Positions 19,988 to 29,212 of a stretch of DNA of 64,000 nt are shown piece after piece. Positions within the stretch are counted from its first letter, which is position 1. Every line of letters starts with the position of its first letter. The notes below the pieces were generated by a model that worked only from the letters and a program-made list of their open reading frames with translations, made no database searches and had not been told where the DNA came from. The translations under genes and the position numbers were made by a program. Source of the stretch: Candidatus Obscuribacterales bacterium (GTDB lineage: Bacteria; Cyanobacteriota; Vampirovibrionia; Obscuribacterales; Obscuribacteraceae); the NCBI GenBank assembly GCA_019747875.1, contig JAIEQI010000089.1, positions 32,395 through 96,394 of the forward strand, written 5' to 3'.

Positions 19988-20947
19988 TTGAACGACAATG
20001 CAAGCAATGAACGAATAAAGAGGGTCGGACTTTTCGACTCTGGTGTCGGCGGACTCTCTATACTTCGTTTCTTGGAGAAGCAGGCCGCCGCGTTGGGAGT
20101 GCCAGTAAAGTTCGTGTACTTTGCAGACACAGCACGCTGTCCCTATGGGAACAGGAGTTCGGAAGAAATCCGTCGATTTGTAGAAGAGATTGTCTCTTTC
20201 CTGGATTCGTCCTGCGTCGATCGAATAGTGATGGCATGCAATACCTCTGCGGCGGTCGCAGCCCATCGAGCAAGGGAAATATCATCGGTGCCGGTGCACG
20301 ATTTGATTTTTCCTACAGCCAAATTCGTAGCCAATAAATACAAACGCGTCGGTGTCGTCGCCACTAGCACTACCTGTCAAAAGCGTGCATTCTCCAGCGC
20401 GATAACTCAAGTGAATCCAGATTGCCGGGTAATTGAGATTCCAGCACCAGACCTCGTTCCGCTGGTCGAGTCCGGCAAACTTGAAGGACCAGAAGTCGAA
20501 GCAACCATCAAGAAGTACGTTGAACAATTGGAAACATTCAACGCTGATTCCTTGATTTTTGGATGTACGCATTTCCCCTTTTTGGAAGCAGCATTCAAGA
20601 AGCTTATTCCTAATATCTCGTTTGTCGATCCGGCTGTTCATTTGAGCATGGAACTTCTCGGGTCTAACTCTAGCTCTGCTGAAACAAAAGCACCTTCCAA
20701 TCTGAACTTTAAGAAGAACGTTTATTTCACTACTGGGTCTGCAGATGCGTTTTCAACCGCTGCCGAACATTGCCTTGCTCTGACAGCGGGTACTTTATCT
20801 GAATCAATCTGCGGGATGGCACTCGAACAAATCGAGTCCTTCCAACTCAAGCCCATTCCCGAGATCACAAAAACTGGTTCACACTCAGTACTCTTAGATT
20901 CGAGTGTGTCGACCCATATCCCAAGCGCCGCACCATCGAGCTTCTAG
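19988..20947 (+). CDS. murI: Glutamate racemase
   Basis: MurI converts L- to D-glutamate for the peptidoglycan stem peptide. Both catalytic cysteines are present: Cys84 in MACNTSAA and Cys193 in FGCTHFPFL. The N-terminal substrate loop is FDSGVGGLS. The start appears to be TTG at 19988, with AGGAG upstream inside the amidase stop region; no ATG lies in frame before the conserved core. The 319 residues exceed the usual 260-285, because of a C-terminal Ser/Thr-rich extension after ~260. It is co-transcribed with the amidase upstream (6-base gap). Confidence 0.94.
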   Translation: MNDNASNERIKRVGLFDSGVGGLSILRFLEKQAAALGVPVKFVYFADTARCPYGNRSSEEIRRFVEEIVSFLDSSCVDRIVMACNTSAAVAAHRAREISSVPVHDLIFPTAKFVANKYKRVGVVATSTTCQKRAFSSAITQVNPDCRVIEIPAPDLVPLVESGKLEGPEVEATIKKYVEQLETFNADSLIFGCTHFPFLEAAFKKLIPNISFVDPAVHLSMELLGSNSSSAETKAPSNLNFKKNVYFTTGSADAFSTAAEHCLALTAGTLSESICGMALEQIESFQLKPIPEITKTGSHSVLLDSSVSTHIPSAAPSSF

Positions 20948-21110
20948 GACGACTTGGAGTAAGACAATATAGTAGATGCGCGGTCCTCGAAATGATGATC
21001 GAAGGCTACTTGCAGCCACGTTTCTCCTCATCTAATATGGTTCGCATCGCCTGCACCACATATGGTGATATGCGCGAGATGCCGATTGTATATGCCGAGG
21101 GGTACTGCAA

Positions 21111-21788
21111 ATGCAGCTCAATCTTTTGGGACAGCCTGATTCCACAGAGGGAGGAGAACTTTCAGCAAATCTGGCAATTAAGGTTACAGAAAAGGTGCAT
21201 CCATTGAGTTTCGCTTCGTTGAATGAAGCTCGAGATTTTGCAATGCAATGTACGCGTTGCAGTCTCTGCAGTTCTCGCAACAAAGTGGTCTTTTCAAGAG
21301 GAAATCCAGAAAGCCGCCTAATGATAATCGGCGAGGGCCCCGGGCAGTTTGAGGACCAAACTGGATTACCCTTCGTTGGTAAAGCTGGACAACTCCTTGA
21401 CAAAATTTTAGAAGCGGCAGGTCTCGATAAAGAAAAAGATGTTTATATATGCAATGTCGTGAAGTGTCGTCCTCCCGGAAACCGGGTCCCCACACCGGAA
21501 GAAGTCGAATCATGCAGCCCATTTTTGCGTACACAAATAGAGCTAATTAAACCAAAACTTATTATGCTTGCCGGATCTACGGCTGTTCAATCCGTTTTGA
21601 AAACAAAAAACGCGATAAGTAGACTGCGAGGGAAGTGGTTCGATTACGAATCTGGTGCTAGAGTAATGCCTGTCTTTCATCCTTCTTACCTGCTTAGAAA
21701 TGACTCACGTGAAGTGGGCAGTCCGAAATGGCTGATGTGGCAGGACATCAAAGAAGTAAAAAGAGCACTCGATGAAATTGTGAGTTGA
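21111..21788 (+). CDS. Family 4 uracil-DNA glycosylase (4Fe-4S)
   Basis: This 225-residue glycosylase removes uracil from DNA at the start of base excision repair. Motif A is GEGPGQFEDQTGLPFVG and motif B is HPSYLLR. The iron-sulphur ligands are a Cys pair in CTRCSLC (residues 47 and 50) and two Cys 16 residues apart in VVKCRPPGN...ESCSPF. This is the UDGa/family 4 layout of thermophiles and many bacteria, distinct from E. coli Ung. GAGGGG lies a few bases before the ATG. The N-terminal ~40 residues are extra. Confidence 0.92.
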   Translation: MQLNLLGQPDSTEGGELSANLAIKVTEKVHPLSFASLNEARDFAMQCTRCSLCSSRNKVVFSRGNPESRLMIIGEGPGQFEDQTGLPFVGKAGQLLDKILEAAGLDKEKDVYICNVVKCRPPGNRVPTPEEVESCSPFLRTQIELIKPKLIMLAGSTAVQSVLKTKNAISRLRGKWFDYESGARVMPVFHPSYLLRNDSREVGSPKWLMWQDIKEVKRALDEIVS

Positions 21789-21815
21789 TAAACTCGAAAG
21801 TTCTAGAGGTTGGAA

Positions 21816-22115
21816 ATGGGAAGAAAAATCGAATCCTTCTTTAATGAGATCCTTGATGGGGAACTTAAAGAAGCTGTATACAACGACTTCGGCAAAGCAG
21901 TGCTGCGCCTTCCTAATCAAGGCATGGGTGAAGTGCGCGAAGAAGTCTTCGTCTATTTTTCTGCATTAGCTATGCAACAAATCAATGCGCTTGCCGCCAA
22001 ATACGGTATTGATGATCCGCAAGCATTGAATGAGTTGTATCAACTTTCCCGCGCAAATTTTATTCAAGGATTTCGCATCGGACAAACGATGGGATCCAAG
22101 TGGACAGCAAGCTAA
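21816..22115 (+). CDS. Hypothetical small helical protein
   Basis: This 99-residue protein was not recognised. It is fully soluble and predicted helical (IESFFNEILDGELKEAV, then YFSALAMQQINALAAKYGI). I preferred the ATG at 21816, 7 bases after AGAGG, to a TTG at 21810. It begins 28 bases after the uracil-DNA glycosylase stop on the same strand, so the two may share a transcript. No catalytic motif is visible. Confidence 0.65.
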   Translation: MGRKIESFFNEILDGELKEAVYNDFGKAVLRLPNQGMGEVREEVFVYFSALAMQQINALAAKYGIDDPQALNELYQLSRANFIQGFRIGQTMGSKWTAS

Positions 22116-22252
22116 TCTGAAGCTTTAAGCAGTTTGTTTGGCAGTCATTCTCAACTGAGAAGGCGGCAAGATAGATATCGGTCCCTCGGAATCGAACCAG
22201 CTTGAGACGACTTCAGAACGCACACGGACTGGCACCTACAACTAGCACGGTG

Positions 22253-23686
22253 CTACCAGCTTCCGCCTCCGTCGCCTCCTCCAAAATCTCCGCCGCCGGA
22301 ATCGCCTCCGCCCGAATCACCCCAACCTGAATCGCCGCCGGAATCACCCCAGCTACTTCCGCCAGAGTCGTTCCCCCAACTTCCTCCGCCGTCCCCGTAG
22401 GAATTGTTGCTTGTGTTGTAGCTGAGGTGATCGCTATTACGCTGCATCTGGTCCATTTCGTAGTTCATCCTGTCCATGCGATTCTCAAGTTCCATCTGAT
22501 TCCACATGACCATCCAATTAGACAAACTTTGCCAGGGATCTGTATAAACAACTGGCTGGTAATAGGTTGGTTCATAAGACCAGGTAGGACGTCGAAAACG
22601 CTCCTCCTTGGAATGCCGCCGGATCTCTGCGTACTCTCTATTCTTCTCTTCTGTTTCTTTGTCTTTATCTTTTTGAACCGCGAGTTCAGCTTCACGCTCA
22701 AATCTTAAAGCCACCGCTTCCGGTGACTCACTTATCTTTGCAGTACCGCCAGTAGCGGCATTAACAGCTGAAAGCAGCTTATCCGATTCAGGTTCAAGCA
22801 CATCCACCATCTTTTGAATCTTGCGCAACTGATCATAAGATTCGCTCAAGCTGCCTTTCTTTTTCATGGTTTCCAATTTGCTTTGCGTGGCACTTAAAGC
22901 ACCAACCCGATTGAAGAAATTAGCTACATCCTTTGCCAGATCAGCACTTTCGCTGGGATTCAAAAACTCTGATGCCTGACCGATTGCATCTGCGCGTTCA
23001 TATAAAGTCGCTAAACGCAACTTCAGTTCATCAAAAAGTTTTTGGCTCTGGTTACTTTGTCGCGTCTTCTGTGACTTCAAGACCCAAATCACAACGATGA
23101 TTCCTAACACCAGGATTAGCACGATGTTTATTTGAATCGTGCTAGCAGAGGAATTCTTATCACTTGCGTGATCTGGAGGAACCTTCATTGATGAAACATG
23201 ATCACGTTGATTGGTTGTTTCTAGGGAAGATGTAGAGGATGCACTTTTACTCTCAGCGACCTTGGCTTGCACTCCAGCCAATGTATTTTGAATTGCTTCG
23301 GAAAGTTCACCCCGCTTCATGTGAGGGACGAACTGATCTTTGATCAAGAGTGAAATGAAGCTGGAATCCACTCCCTGCCCTTGAAGCGAATTTCCAGATA
23401 GGCCTCTTACGTGTTTGCCTTTAAGGTCCACTACCAAAATGAAGCGCTCACCATTTACATGCCATTTTTGCGCCAGCGCTCTGCAGAAGCTATCAAAGGA
23501 AGACATCGAGCCTGTGGAAAAATCCGAAGGCAAGATAACAACTTTAGCTTTGAAATTTAGAGATTGAATGTAGGACTCAAGCTCACGATCCGACTTTTGA
23601 TCAATACGTCCACTGTAATCCACCACATGCTCACGAGGAGCCGTTGGGCTCAGAAAAGGAGCCGTATCTAAAATATCTCTCGCCAT
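22253..23686 (-). CDS. TPM-domain (YgcG-like) membrane protein with Gly/Ser-rich tail
   Basis: This ~477-residue protein has a TPM/DUF477 fold at ~20-140 (YSGRIDQKSDRELESYIQSL ... RGELSEAIQNTL). One membrane helix (NIVLILVLGIIVVIWVL, ~190-207), a long coiled-coil-like helical region and a Gly/Ser/Asp/Trp tail ending GGGSW, typical of YgcG proteins, follow. TPM domains occur in photosystem II repair phosphatase-like and envelope proteins. Unusually, no signal peptide precedes the domain: the frame is closed by TAG just upstream. A hydrophobic stretch exists in another frame at 23849-23631, so a frameshift cannot be excluded. The start is either ATG 23686 or GTG 23695. Confidence 0.75.
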   Translation of the reverse strand: MARDILDTAPFLSPTAPREHVVDYSGRIDQKSDRELESYIQSLNFKAKVVILPSDFSTGSMSSFDSFCRALAQKWHVNGERFILVVDLKGKHVRGLSGNSLQGQGVDSSFISLLIKDQFVPHMKRGELSEAIQNTLAGVQAKVAESKSASSTSSLETTNQRDHVSSMKVPPDHASDKNSSASTIQINIVLILVLGIIVVIWVLKSQKTRQSNQSQKLFDELKLRLATLYERADAIGQASEFLNPSESADLAKDVANFFNRVGALSATQSKLETMKKKGSLSESYDQLRKIQKMVDVLEPESDKLLSAVNAATGGTAKISESPEAVALRFEREAELAVQKDKDKETEEKNREYAEIRRHSKEERFRRPTWSYEPTYYQPVVYTDPWQSLSNWMVMWNQMELENRMDRMNYEMDQMQRNSDHLSYNTSNNSYGDGGGSWGNDSGGSSWGDSGGDSGWGDSGGGDSGGGDFGGGDGGGSW

Positions 23687-23820
23687 GACCTGCACACCTT
23701 CCTGATGCGAGCGAACTGCTTGCAGATAAGTCTAGCAGGGAAATGGTGAAGCAAAAAGGAATGAATTCAGAGGGTGACGCATAGCGCCGCCCTCCTAGCA
23801 CACACGAGTATTCAGATAAC

Positions 23821-24288
23821 TCATTCCGTCTTAAATGTAGAGGTCGCACTCAGATGGAACGCATCTCCAAGATTTAAAACATCGAACTGAGGAAAGGGTG
23901 GAAGACCGTACTCGCCGCCCTTGTAATGTACAGTAACAGTACAAGTGATTGGATCACCGGTGCCTTCTATTTCAGCGGTGTCAAACTGTCCTGAGTCAAC
24001 CAAAATGCCTGCTGTACGAATGTTGTCGTAAACATATTGGTCCTGGCTGTCTCGGTTTGACATTCCTGGATCATCTAGATACTTCAGCGCTATTTCCCGA
24101 GCGGCTTGCCTGGCGGCCTGGTTTAACACAGAGTTAATTGCATAAGCTTGAGCGCCTTGCGCAACAGCAAACAAAATCAAGAACAGAACGGGAACCAGTA
24201 CAAGCATAGATGCAGCGGTCTCAGCGATTACTGCTCCCTTGGCTCGGATCCCTCGCCTCACATATTTTCTGCCTACTTGAATTTTCAT
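23821..24288 (-). CDS. TadE-like pilus/secretion protein
   Basis: This 155-residue protein has a basic N-terminus, then one membrane helix (AETAASMLVLVPVLFLILFAVA) followed by the NQAARQAARE segment typical of TadE pseudopilins. The periplasmic part is small and beta-rich. TadE-like proteins are cleaved by prepilin peptidase and work with Tad/Flp pilus machinery or in tight adherence. It shares sequence with the TadE at 25719-26162, for example SGQFDTA with ASQQFDTA, VTVHYKGGEYGLPPFP with VTVHYQSGQHGLPAFP, and LN-G--F-L-A at the end. The two are duplicated copies flanking a TadG. No tadA, tadB or rcpA is in view. Confidence 0.8.
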   Translation of the reverse strand: MKIQVGRKYVRRGIRAKGAVIAETAASMLVLVPVLFLILFAVAQGAQAYAINSVLNQAARQAAREIALKYLDDPGMSNRDSQDQYVYDNIRTAGILVDSGQFDTAEIEGTGDPITCTVTVHYKGGEYGLPPFPQFDVLNLGDAFHLSATSTFKTE

Positions 24289-24309
24289 TAGTTAGTGTAC
24301 TCAATCCTA

Positions 24310-25707
24310 TTACATGTTGGACAGAAGTCGAACGGTGCTCGGTGAAAAATTCTGTAGGGCTGTGTCCCAGCTAGCATCACCGGTTGGAGGAATGTCACCT
24401 TTTCGTCCAAGAATTGGAGCTTTTAGAAGAGTTACCTCGACAGTTTCAACGACACCACCACTTTGATTGGTTACAACATTATCAACTTTAACGGCAATCC
24501 ATCCGATGATTGGTCGTTCTTGATTGAACGGAGGCGTCCCGCTCATAACAGGCAGATAAATGATTGGCTTATCTTGCAATGCTTGAAGGCGATCACCTTC
24601 TGCCAAAGATTTCTGACCAGCCACACCGTTGATAAGGCTGATCGGATCTCCAATCTTCACTGAGGGAACCATGTTAGGCACGGGTGCAGCCAGACCGAGC
24701 TGCTGGTCAATTACATCATTCAACCAGTTGGCATTAGGGTTGGGCTTAGTGAAAGATGTGAAAGCACCATTCTTTACTTGTTGGGAGTTGATGTAAATGT
24801 AGAACTTATCCCCAACATTGGTGTCTTTGAGCGCTTTTGTTGAAACTGTTGTGCCGCTCGGGGTAGTCGTAGTGGAAGCGGAAGTGCTGGTCGTCGATGT
24901 TGAACCAGTATTTGTTGTGGTTCCGCTCGTGGTGGTGCCGCTTGTGGTTGTTGTTGTGCTCGTGCTGGGGCTCTTGCCGTTTCCTTTTCCGTTACCATTA
25001 CTGCCTGAGTCAGCTGTACTGGTAGTGCCACTGCTTGAGCTACCGCCGCCATTGTTCCCTTTTCCGTTTCCATTATTGCCTGAGTCAGCAGTAGTTGTAG
25101 TTCCAGTCGTTGTAGTCGTAGTACCGCCAGTAGTATTGCTATCATTTGACGGTGATGAAGGTCCATTCCCGTTTCCATCGAAAGGTACCGCGTCAATGCT
25201 TACTGCTAGAGGAAACAGCACATTGGAGTTGACTTGAAACGTTGTCTGTGAGGCTTCAGCGCGGGAAACTGTTGTAATAGTATCGGTTGGATGTCCGATT
25301 AACGAACCTAACCAATTCGAAATTGGTTTATTAGCAGTGACCGTCACAATTCCAATGGTGTTCTCACCGCCCATCTCGACATCAACATCCACTGTTGAGC
25401 CGTTTCCATCTGTTGCTACCAATGATCCATCGGCCTTATTCTGGGCGGCGGTTTGAGTAGCATAGTAAGAAGCGGCACCTTGCGTGTCAGGATCCGTCAA
25501 AGCTCGTGCACCTGCCAAAGCCGCGGCATCCGTTGCTGTTTGAAGTTCAGTTCTCACTGATACGTTGTGAGTCACGTCTGTAGCGATTGCACCGACCGCA
25601 AGTATTCCTAGAAGAAAAACCGAAGCAATAACTGCGGCAGCACTGCCGCTCATATTGCGTTGATCGCGGCGGCCACGCGGCGATTTGAGCTTGATTGCCT
25701 TATTCAT
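24310..25707 (-). CDS. TadG-like protein with Thr/Gly/Asn-rich insert
   Basis: This 465-residue protein is of TadG type: an N-terminal membrane helix (SAAAVIASVFLLGILAVGAIA), then the TELQTATDAAALAGARAL motif of putative Flp pilus TadE/G-like proteins. The central ~120 residues (~180-300) are a low-complexity run of Thr, Ser, Gly and Asn with repeats of TADSG-NGNGKGN. The C-terminal domain is beta-rich (DKFYIYINSQ ... VETVEVTLLKAPILGR). It is exported and membrane-anchored. It lies between two TadE-like genes with 11- and 21-base gaps, a single operon. Confidence 0.78.
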   Translation of the reverse strand: MNKAIKLKSPRGRRDQRNMSGSAAAVIASVFLLGILAVGAIATDVTHNVSVRTELQTATDAAALAGARALTDPDTQGAASYYATQTAAQNKADGSLVATDGNGSTVDVDVEMGGENTIGIVTVTANKPISNWLGSLIGHPTDTITTVSRAEASQTTFQVNSNVLFPLAVSIDAVPFDGNGNGPSSPSNDSNTTGGTTTTTTGTTTTADSGNNGNGKGNNGGGSSSSGTTSTADSGSNGNGKGNGKSPSTSTTTTTSGTTTSGTTTNTGSTSTTSTSASTTTTPSGTTVSTKALKDTNVGDKFYIYINSQQVKNGAFTSFTKPNPNANWLNDVIDQQLGLAAPVPNMVPSVKIGDPISLINGVAGQKSLAEGDRLQALQDKPIIYLPVMSGTPPFNQERPIIGWIAVKVDNVVTNQSGGVVETVEVTLLKAPILGRKGDIPPTGDASWDTALQNFSPSTVRLLSNM

Positions 25708-25718
25708 TGGGAGTACCC

Positions 25719-26162
25719 TTAGTTATTTAGCGAGTAAGTTGCCGACGCCTGAAGCGGGAAGTTAGCTCCAATATTGAGCGGATCGAACGTAGGGAATGCA
25801 GGCAGTCCATGCTGCCCGCTTTGATAATGCACAGTCACCGTTACGTTGCCGGGGGTAGTAGAAAGGTCGAAAACAGCAGTGTCGAACTGCTGACTGGCAT
25901 TAATCACGTTGGTCTTGCGTATGCCGTTATACACGAGTGCGTCTTGTGAACTGCGGCTAGACGCAACGTAGGGAGTTTTTTCGTAGGCGACAGACATGTC
26001 GTAAGCTGCTTGCCTGGCAGCTTGCGAAAGGTCTTGGCGCAGAGAGAATGCTTGAGATACTTCGACGAAGGCCATGAAGCAACCGACGATCAGAGGAATC
26101 ATCAACGACATTGAGCCAACAGTTTCCGCTAAAGTGAATCCTTCAGCTCTCTTGCTTCGCAT
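25719..26162 (-). CDS. TadE-like pilus/secretion protein
   Basis: This 147-residue protein is first in the TadE-TadG-TadE operon. It has the prepilin-like N-terminus GFTLAETVGSMSLMIPLIVGCFMAF and then LSQAARQAAYDMS. The periplasmic domain shares HYQSGQHGLPAFPTFDPLNIG with its paralogue. The phenylalanine-threonine-leucine-x-glutamate pattern suggests processing by a prepilin peptidase. It probably forms a minor pilin of a Tad-type system whose motor genes lie elsewhere. Confidence 0.8.
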   Translation of the reverse strand: MRSKRAEGFTLAETVGSMSLMIPLIVGCFMAFVEVSQAFSLRQDLSQAARQAAYDMSVAYEKTPYVASSRSSQDALVYNGIRKTNVINASQQFDTAVFDLSTTPGNVTVTVHYQSGQHGLPAFPTFDPLNIGANFPLQASATYSLNN

Positions 26163-26334
26163 TTTCCTTACTCCATCCTACAAAAATTCCTGTCTTCACT
26201 TCCATTTTCCCGCAGACGTTTCCAACAAAACAATTGGAAGAATCGACCAATCCAAGTACTGGGGAGACTTTCACCTGTAAGGTAAGCCTCCCGAGTTCGT
26301 TAACGCACAACTCGCTATTAATAGGATGGAAAAA

Positions 26335-27942
26335 TCAGTTCGACTTTTCGGCTTGGAGCCCTTTTTCCTTCGACGTCTTCACCGGTTCCTTAACAGAAGA
26401 TTCCTTAAGAGTAGATTTCTTGCCGGATGCAGGCTCCGATGACCTGGCATTGTCCTCTAAGGAATCTCCCTCTTGCGATGAGGGTGAACCAGGCAGTAAC
26501 TTGGACACATAAGCGAGCCCGCCTGAAACTATAAAGACACAAACTATGAGAATTAGACTTACGACCATTAATCCACTGGTCCGAGTCCAGACTCGTCCTC
26601 CCTGGATCATGGCGTTGCGGGTGCGCTGGCTAAACCCCTTCGAAGAAAGCGGCGCTTCCGGCTTCATTTCTTGGTATTTTGGCAAACTGAACTCGCCCTT
26701 AGCGGCTCTTATCTTGCTGTAATCACCCTTAGAAGCCAGACTTCGTCCACAGGACAAGCATAGGGCTAATCCTTCTTCAGTGGGAGCATTGCAATGGGGG
26801 CAATTGAGGAAGAGATAAACAGCGTTCTTGTCGCTTGTCTCATTTCTATCATTACTACTTTCTGCCTTCTCAACAGGCGCATCGCCATGAAGGAAAGATT
26901 GAATTCCAGAGACAATCCCTTTCTTTTCAGAGCGCCGCGCCTCCGTCTCATCAGCTCCGGAGAGTTCACGCAAGACATCTTTCCTGGTCTCCACAAACTC
27001 GTTAGCTCTAGGAGCATCAAGACCAACACGATGACGCAAGGCCAGACCTCGTTTCGAATCCTTTCCGACCGCTTCCTCAAGATCAGCGGCAAATTCACGA
27101 GCGCTCTGATATCGCTTCTCAGGCCGCTTCTCCATGGCCTTCAAAATTACTTGTGAAATAGACTCTAGCGTGGAAGTGTTTGTATCAAGATCTTTTAGCA
27201 CTTTGGGCTGACCCGATACGTGGCATTCGATAATTTCCATTGCCGAACGCGCTTGATATGGCAAGCGCCCGGACAGAGCTTCAAACAGACAAATGGCTAA
27301 TGAATACAAATCGCTGCGCGGGTCCGCCTCTTTCATTGAACACTGCTCGGGGCTCATATATGGCGGACTGCCTACAATCTGTTGTGAGGCATCGCTTCCC
27401 ATCATGCCGGCGATCCCGAAATCGAGTACAAAGACCCAGTCTTCTTGTTCGCCTTTCTGGCTAAGCATTATGTTCTCGGGTTTCATGTCTCGATGAACAA
27501 TACCGGAATCATGAGCAAATGCCAGAGCCTCAAACACCTGTTGAAAAATGAAATTCGCACGAGCCAGACTCAAAGGTCCTTGTTGCTTGAGCAAATCCCG
27601 AAAGTTAGTCCCTTCTAGAAGTTCCATAACCAGGTAGGGGACGCCGCCCTCACTAACACCAAAGTCATAAACCATAACGGTGTGAGGATGGCGCACGCGT
27701 GAGACAGCCTGAGCTTCGGATTGAAATCGCTTTATCGTGTCCCTGTCTATTACACGACTGACATGCAAGGTTTTTATGGCGACGAAGCGATCAATGTCGG
27801 CCTGGTGTGCTTTATAGACAACACCCATCCCTCCCCTTCCTAATACGGAGAGGATTTCATAACGTCCGCCAAGCTTTTGACCGATGAGAGGGTCCTTCTC
27901 TACCTTCAGGACAATCTCATCATCATCCATGAGCTCATTCAT
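26335..27942 (-). CDS. Membrane Ser/Thr protein kinase with zinc ribbon
   Basis: This 535-residue eukaryotic-like (Hanks-type) kinase has a full catalytic domain at ~25-290: P-loop GRGGMGVVYK, VAIK lysine, HRDMKPEN catalytic loop, DFGIAG and the SPPYMSPEQ activation segment. After it comes a zinc ribbon (CPHC...CLSC, ~385-410), then a basic stretch, one membrane helix (GLMVVSLILIVCVFIVSGG, ~460-478) and a ~55-residue Ser/Lys-rich outside tail. The kinase is thus cytoplasmic with a short extracytoplasmic tail, unlike sensor kinases with PASTA domains. It is upstream of the Tad operon and downstream of hemW, all on the minus strand. Confidence 0.93.
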   Translation of the reverse strand: MNELMDDDEIVLKVEKDPLIGQKLGGRYEILSVLGRGGMGVVYKAHQADIDRFVAIKTLHVSRVIDRDTIKRFQSEAQAVSRVRHPHTVMVYDFGVSEGGVPYLVMELLEGTNFRDLLKQQGPLSLARANFIFQQVFEALAFAHDSGIVHRDMKPENIMLSQKGEQEDWVFVLDFGIAGMMGSDASQQIVGSPPYMSPEQCSMKEADPRSDLYSLAICLFEALSGRLPYQARSAMEIIECHVSGQPKVLKDLDTNTSTLESISQVILKAMEKRPEKRYQSAREFAADLEEAVGKDSKRGLALRHRVGLDAPRANEFVETRKDVLRELSGADETEARRSEKKGIVSGIQSFLHGDAPVEKAESSNDRNETSDKNAVYLFLNCPHCNAPTEEGLALCLSCGRSLASKGDYSKIRAAKGEFSLPKYQEMKPEAPLSSKGFSQRTRNAMIQGGRVWTRTSGLMVVSLILIVCVFIVSGGLAYVSKLLPGSPSSQEGDSLEDNARSSEPASGKKSTLKESSVKEPVKTSKEKGLQAEKSN

Positions 27943-28050
27943 TTCGAGAGCTTAACCACCCAGCTTGCCCGCATTCTCTAAATACCCTAAATTAGAGAGA
28001 ATTAAACTAAGTACAAAGACAGCAAAGCTCGCTCCGGTGTGGCTCGAAGA

Positions 28051-29172
28051 CTAAATCAACTCGCTCAAAACAGAGTTGCTCATTAGAACACCTTTTTGAG
28101 TTAAGCGTAGCTTCTGATCTGCAATCTCGACGAAGCCGCCGTCTTGTAGCTTTTCCAATTCACTGGCCCTCGACTGTGTGAGGTCGACTCCAAAATCTCG
28201 CTGAAAAATTTTCAAATCGAGCCCCTGTCGCAGCCGCATTCCCAGAAAGATTGCTTCCTTCATCTTGGTTTGCTCGTCAATTGATTCGCTGGTTTCATCA
28301 AGCAAATAATCCCGCATATATCGTCTTAAGGAACGGAAATTAGAGCTTCGAGTCCCTCTGTAGTAGCGATGCGCACTGACGCCGAAAGCCAGGTATTCTT
28401 CGTTTTTCCAGTAAGTGAGGTTATGTTTACTTTCATATCCCGCTTTTGCGAAATTGGCGATCTCATACTGGAAGAGCCCAGCATCTGAACATTTCTGCAC
28501 CAAAGTCTCATACATCAGAACAAATGTATCTTCATCTGGATACACGTCTGACTCTCTTGGATATCGAATCAGAAGGGGACTATTTTCCGCTATGGTCAAA
28601 CCATAAGCCGATATATGCTCGGGCTCAAGGGCAAGCAAATCATCCAATGTCTGCCGCCAACTTTCCAGCGTTTGCTCCGGTAGCCCATACATCAAATCGA
28701 GCGCGATATTTGTGAATCCCCCCGCTCGAGCTGTTGCAAAGCCGGCCCGCGCCTGTTCACGCGTGTGTCCGCGGCTGAGAGCAATTAGCTCCTTGTCATT
28801 GAGTGATTCGATCCCTATTGAAATTCTTTTGATACCAAAACTCTGCCATTGTTTGCACTTCTCGACGGTGATCGTCTGCGGAGTAGTCTCCAAACACAAT
28901 TCAGCGTCTTTCTCCAATCCAGTCTCGTTATCTAAAGATGCGATAATGGCGCCAAGTTGTTTCGGATCGACATAACCGGGAGTACCACCGCCAAAAAACA
29001 CGGTCTGCAATTTGTGGTTATTTGGCTGCTCTTTGAGCCTTCCTTCGATTTCGCTTATCACAGTTTTCGTATACTGATCGGACAAATCGTCTAGCCCAGC
29101 AAAGGCTGCAAAATCGCAAAAGTCACATTTATGAGCACAAAATGGTATATGTATGTATGCTGATTTCGCCAT
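28051..29172 (-). CDS. hemW: Radical SAM heme chaperone HemW
   Basis: This 373-residue radical-SAM enzyme has the cluster motif CAHKCDFC (Cys-x3-Cys-x2-Cys) near the N-terminus, then FFGGGTPGY and the DLMYGLPEQT region. HemW-type proteins lack HemN's oxygen-independent coproporphyrinogen oxidase activity and act as heme chaperones. Length and the CDFCDF sequence favour HemW over HemN. The C-terminal HemN_C-like domain (GMRLRQGLDL ... LRLTQKGVLMSN) is present. It is divergent from the TPR gene at 29213, only 40 bp apart. Confidence 0.9.
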   Translation of the reverse strand: MAKSAYIHIPFCAHKCDFCDFAAFAGLDDLSDQYTKTVISEIEGRLKEQPNNHKLQTVFFGGGTPGYVDPKQLGAIIASLDNETGLEKDAELCLETTPQTITVEKCKQWQSFGIKRISIGIESLNDKELIALSRGHTREQARAGFATARAGGFTNIALDLMYGLPEQTLESWRQTLDDLLALEPEHISAYGLTIAENSPLLIRYPRESDVYPDEDTFVLMYETLVQKCSDAGLFQYEIANFAKAGYESKHNLTYWKNEEYLAFGVSAHRYYRGTRSSNFRSLRRYMRDYLLDETSESIDEQTKMKEAIFLGMRLRQGLDLKIFQRDFGVDLTQSRASELEKLQDGGFVEIADQKLRLTQKGVLMSNSVLSELI

Positions 29173-29212
29173 GAATAGACTTTCTTGTTAAGCGCCCGAG
29201 GTACTCACTATC

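Noticed and set aside
22180..22252. T-loop-like sequence GGTTCGATTCC on the minus strand
   Set aside because: No acceptor pairing, no D-arm and no anticodon arm at the right distance; a single motif by chance.
24818..25237. 139-residue plus-strand ORF of Val/Pro/Leu runs
   Set aside because: It is the antisense shadow of the Thr/Gly-rich TadG insert.
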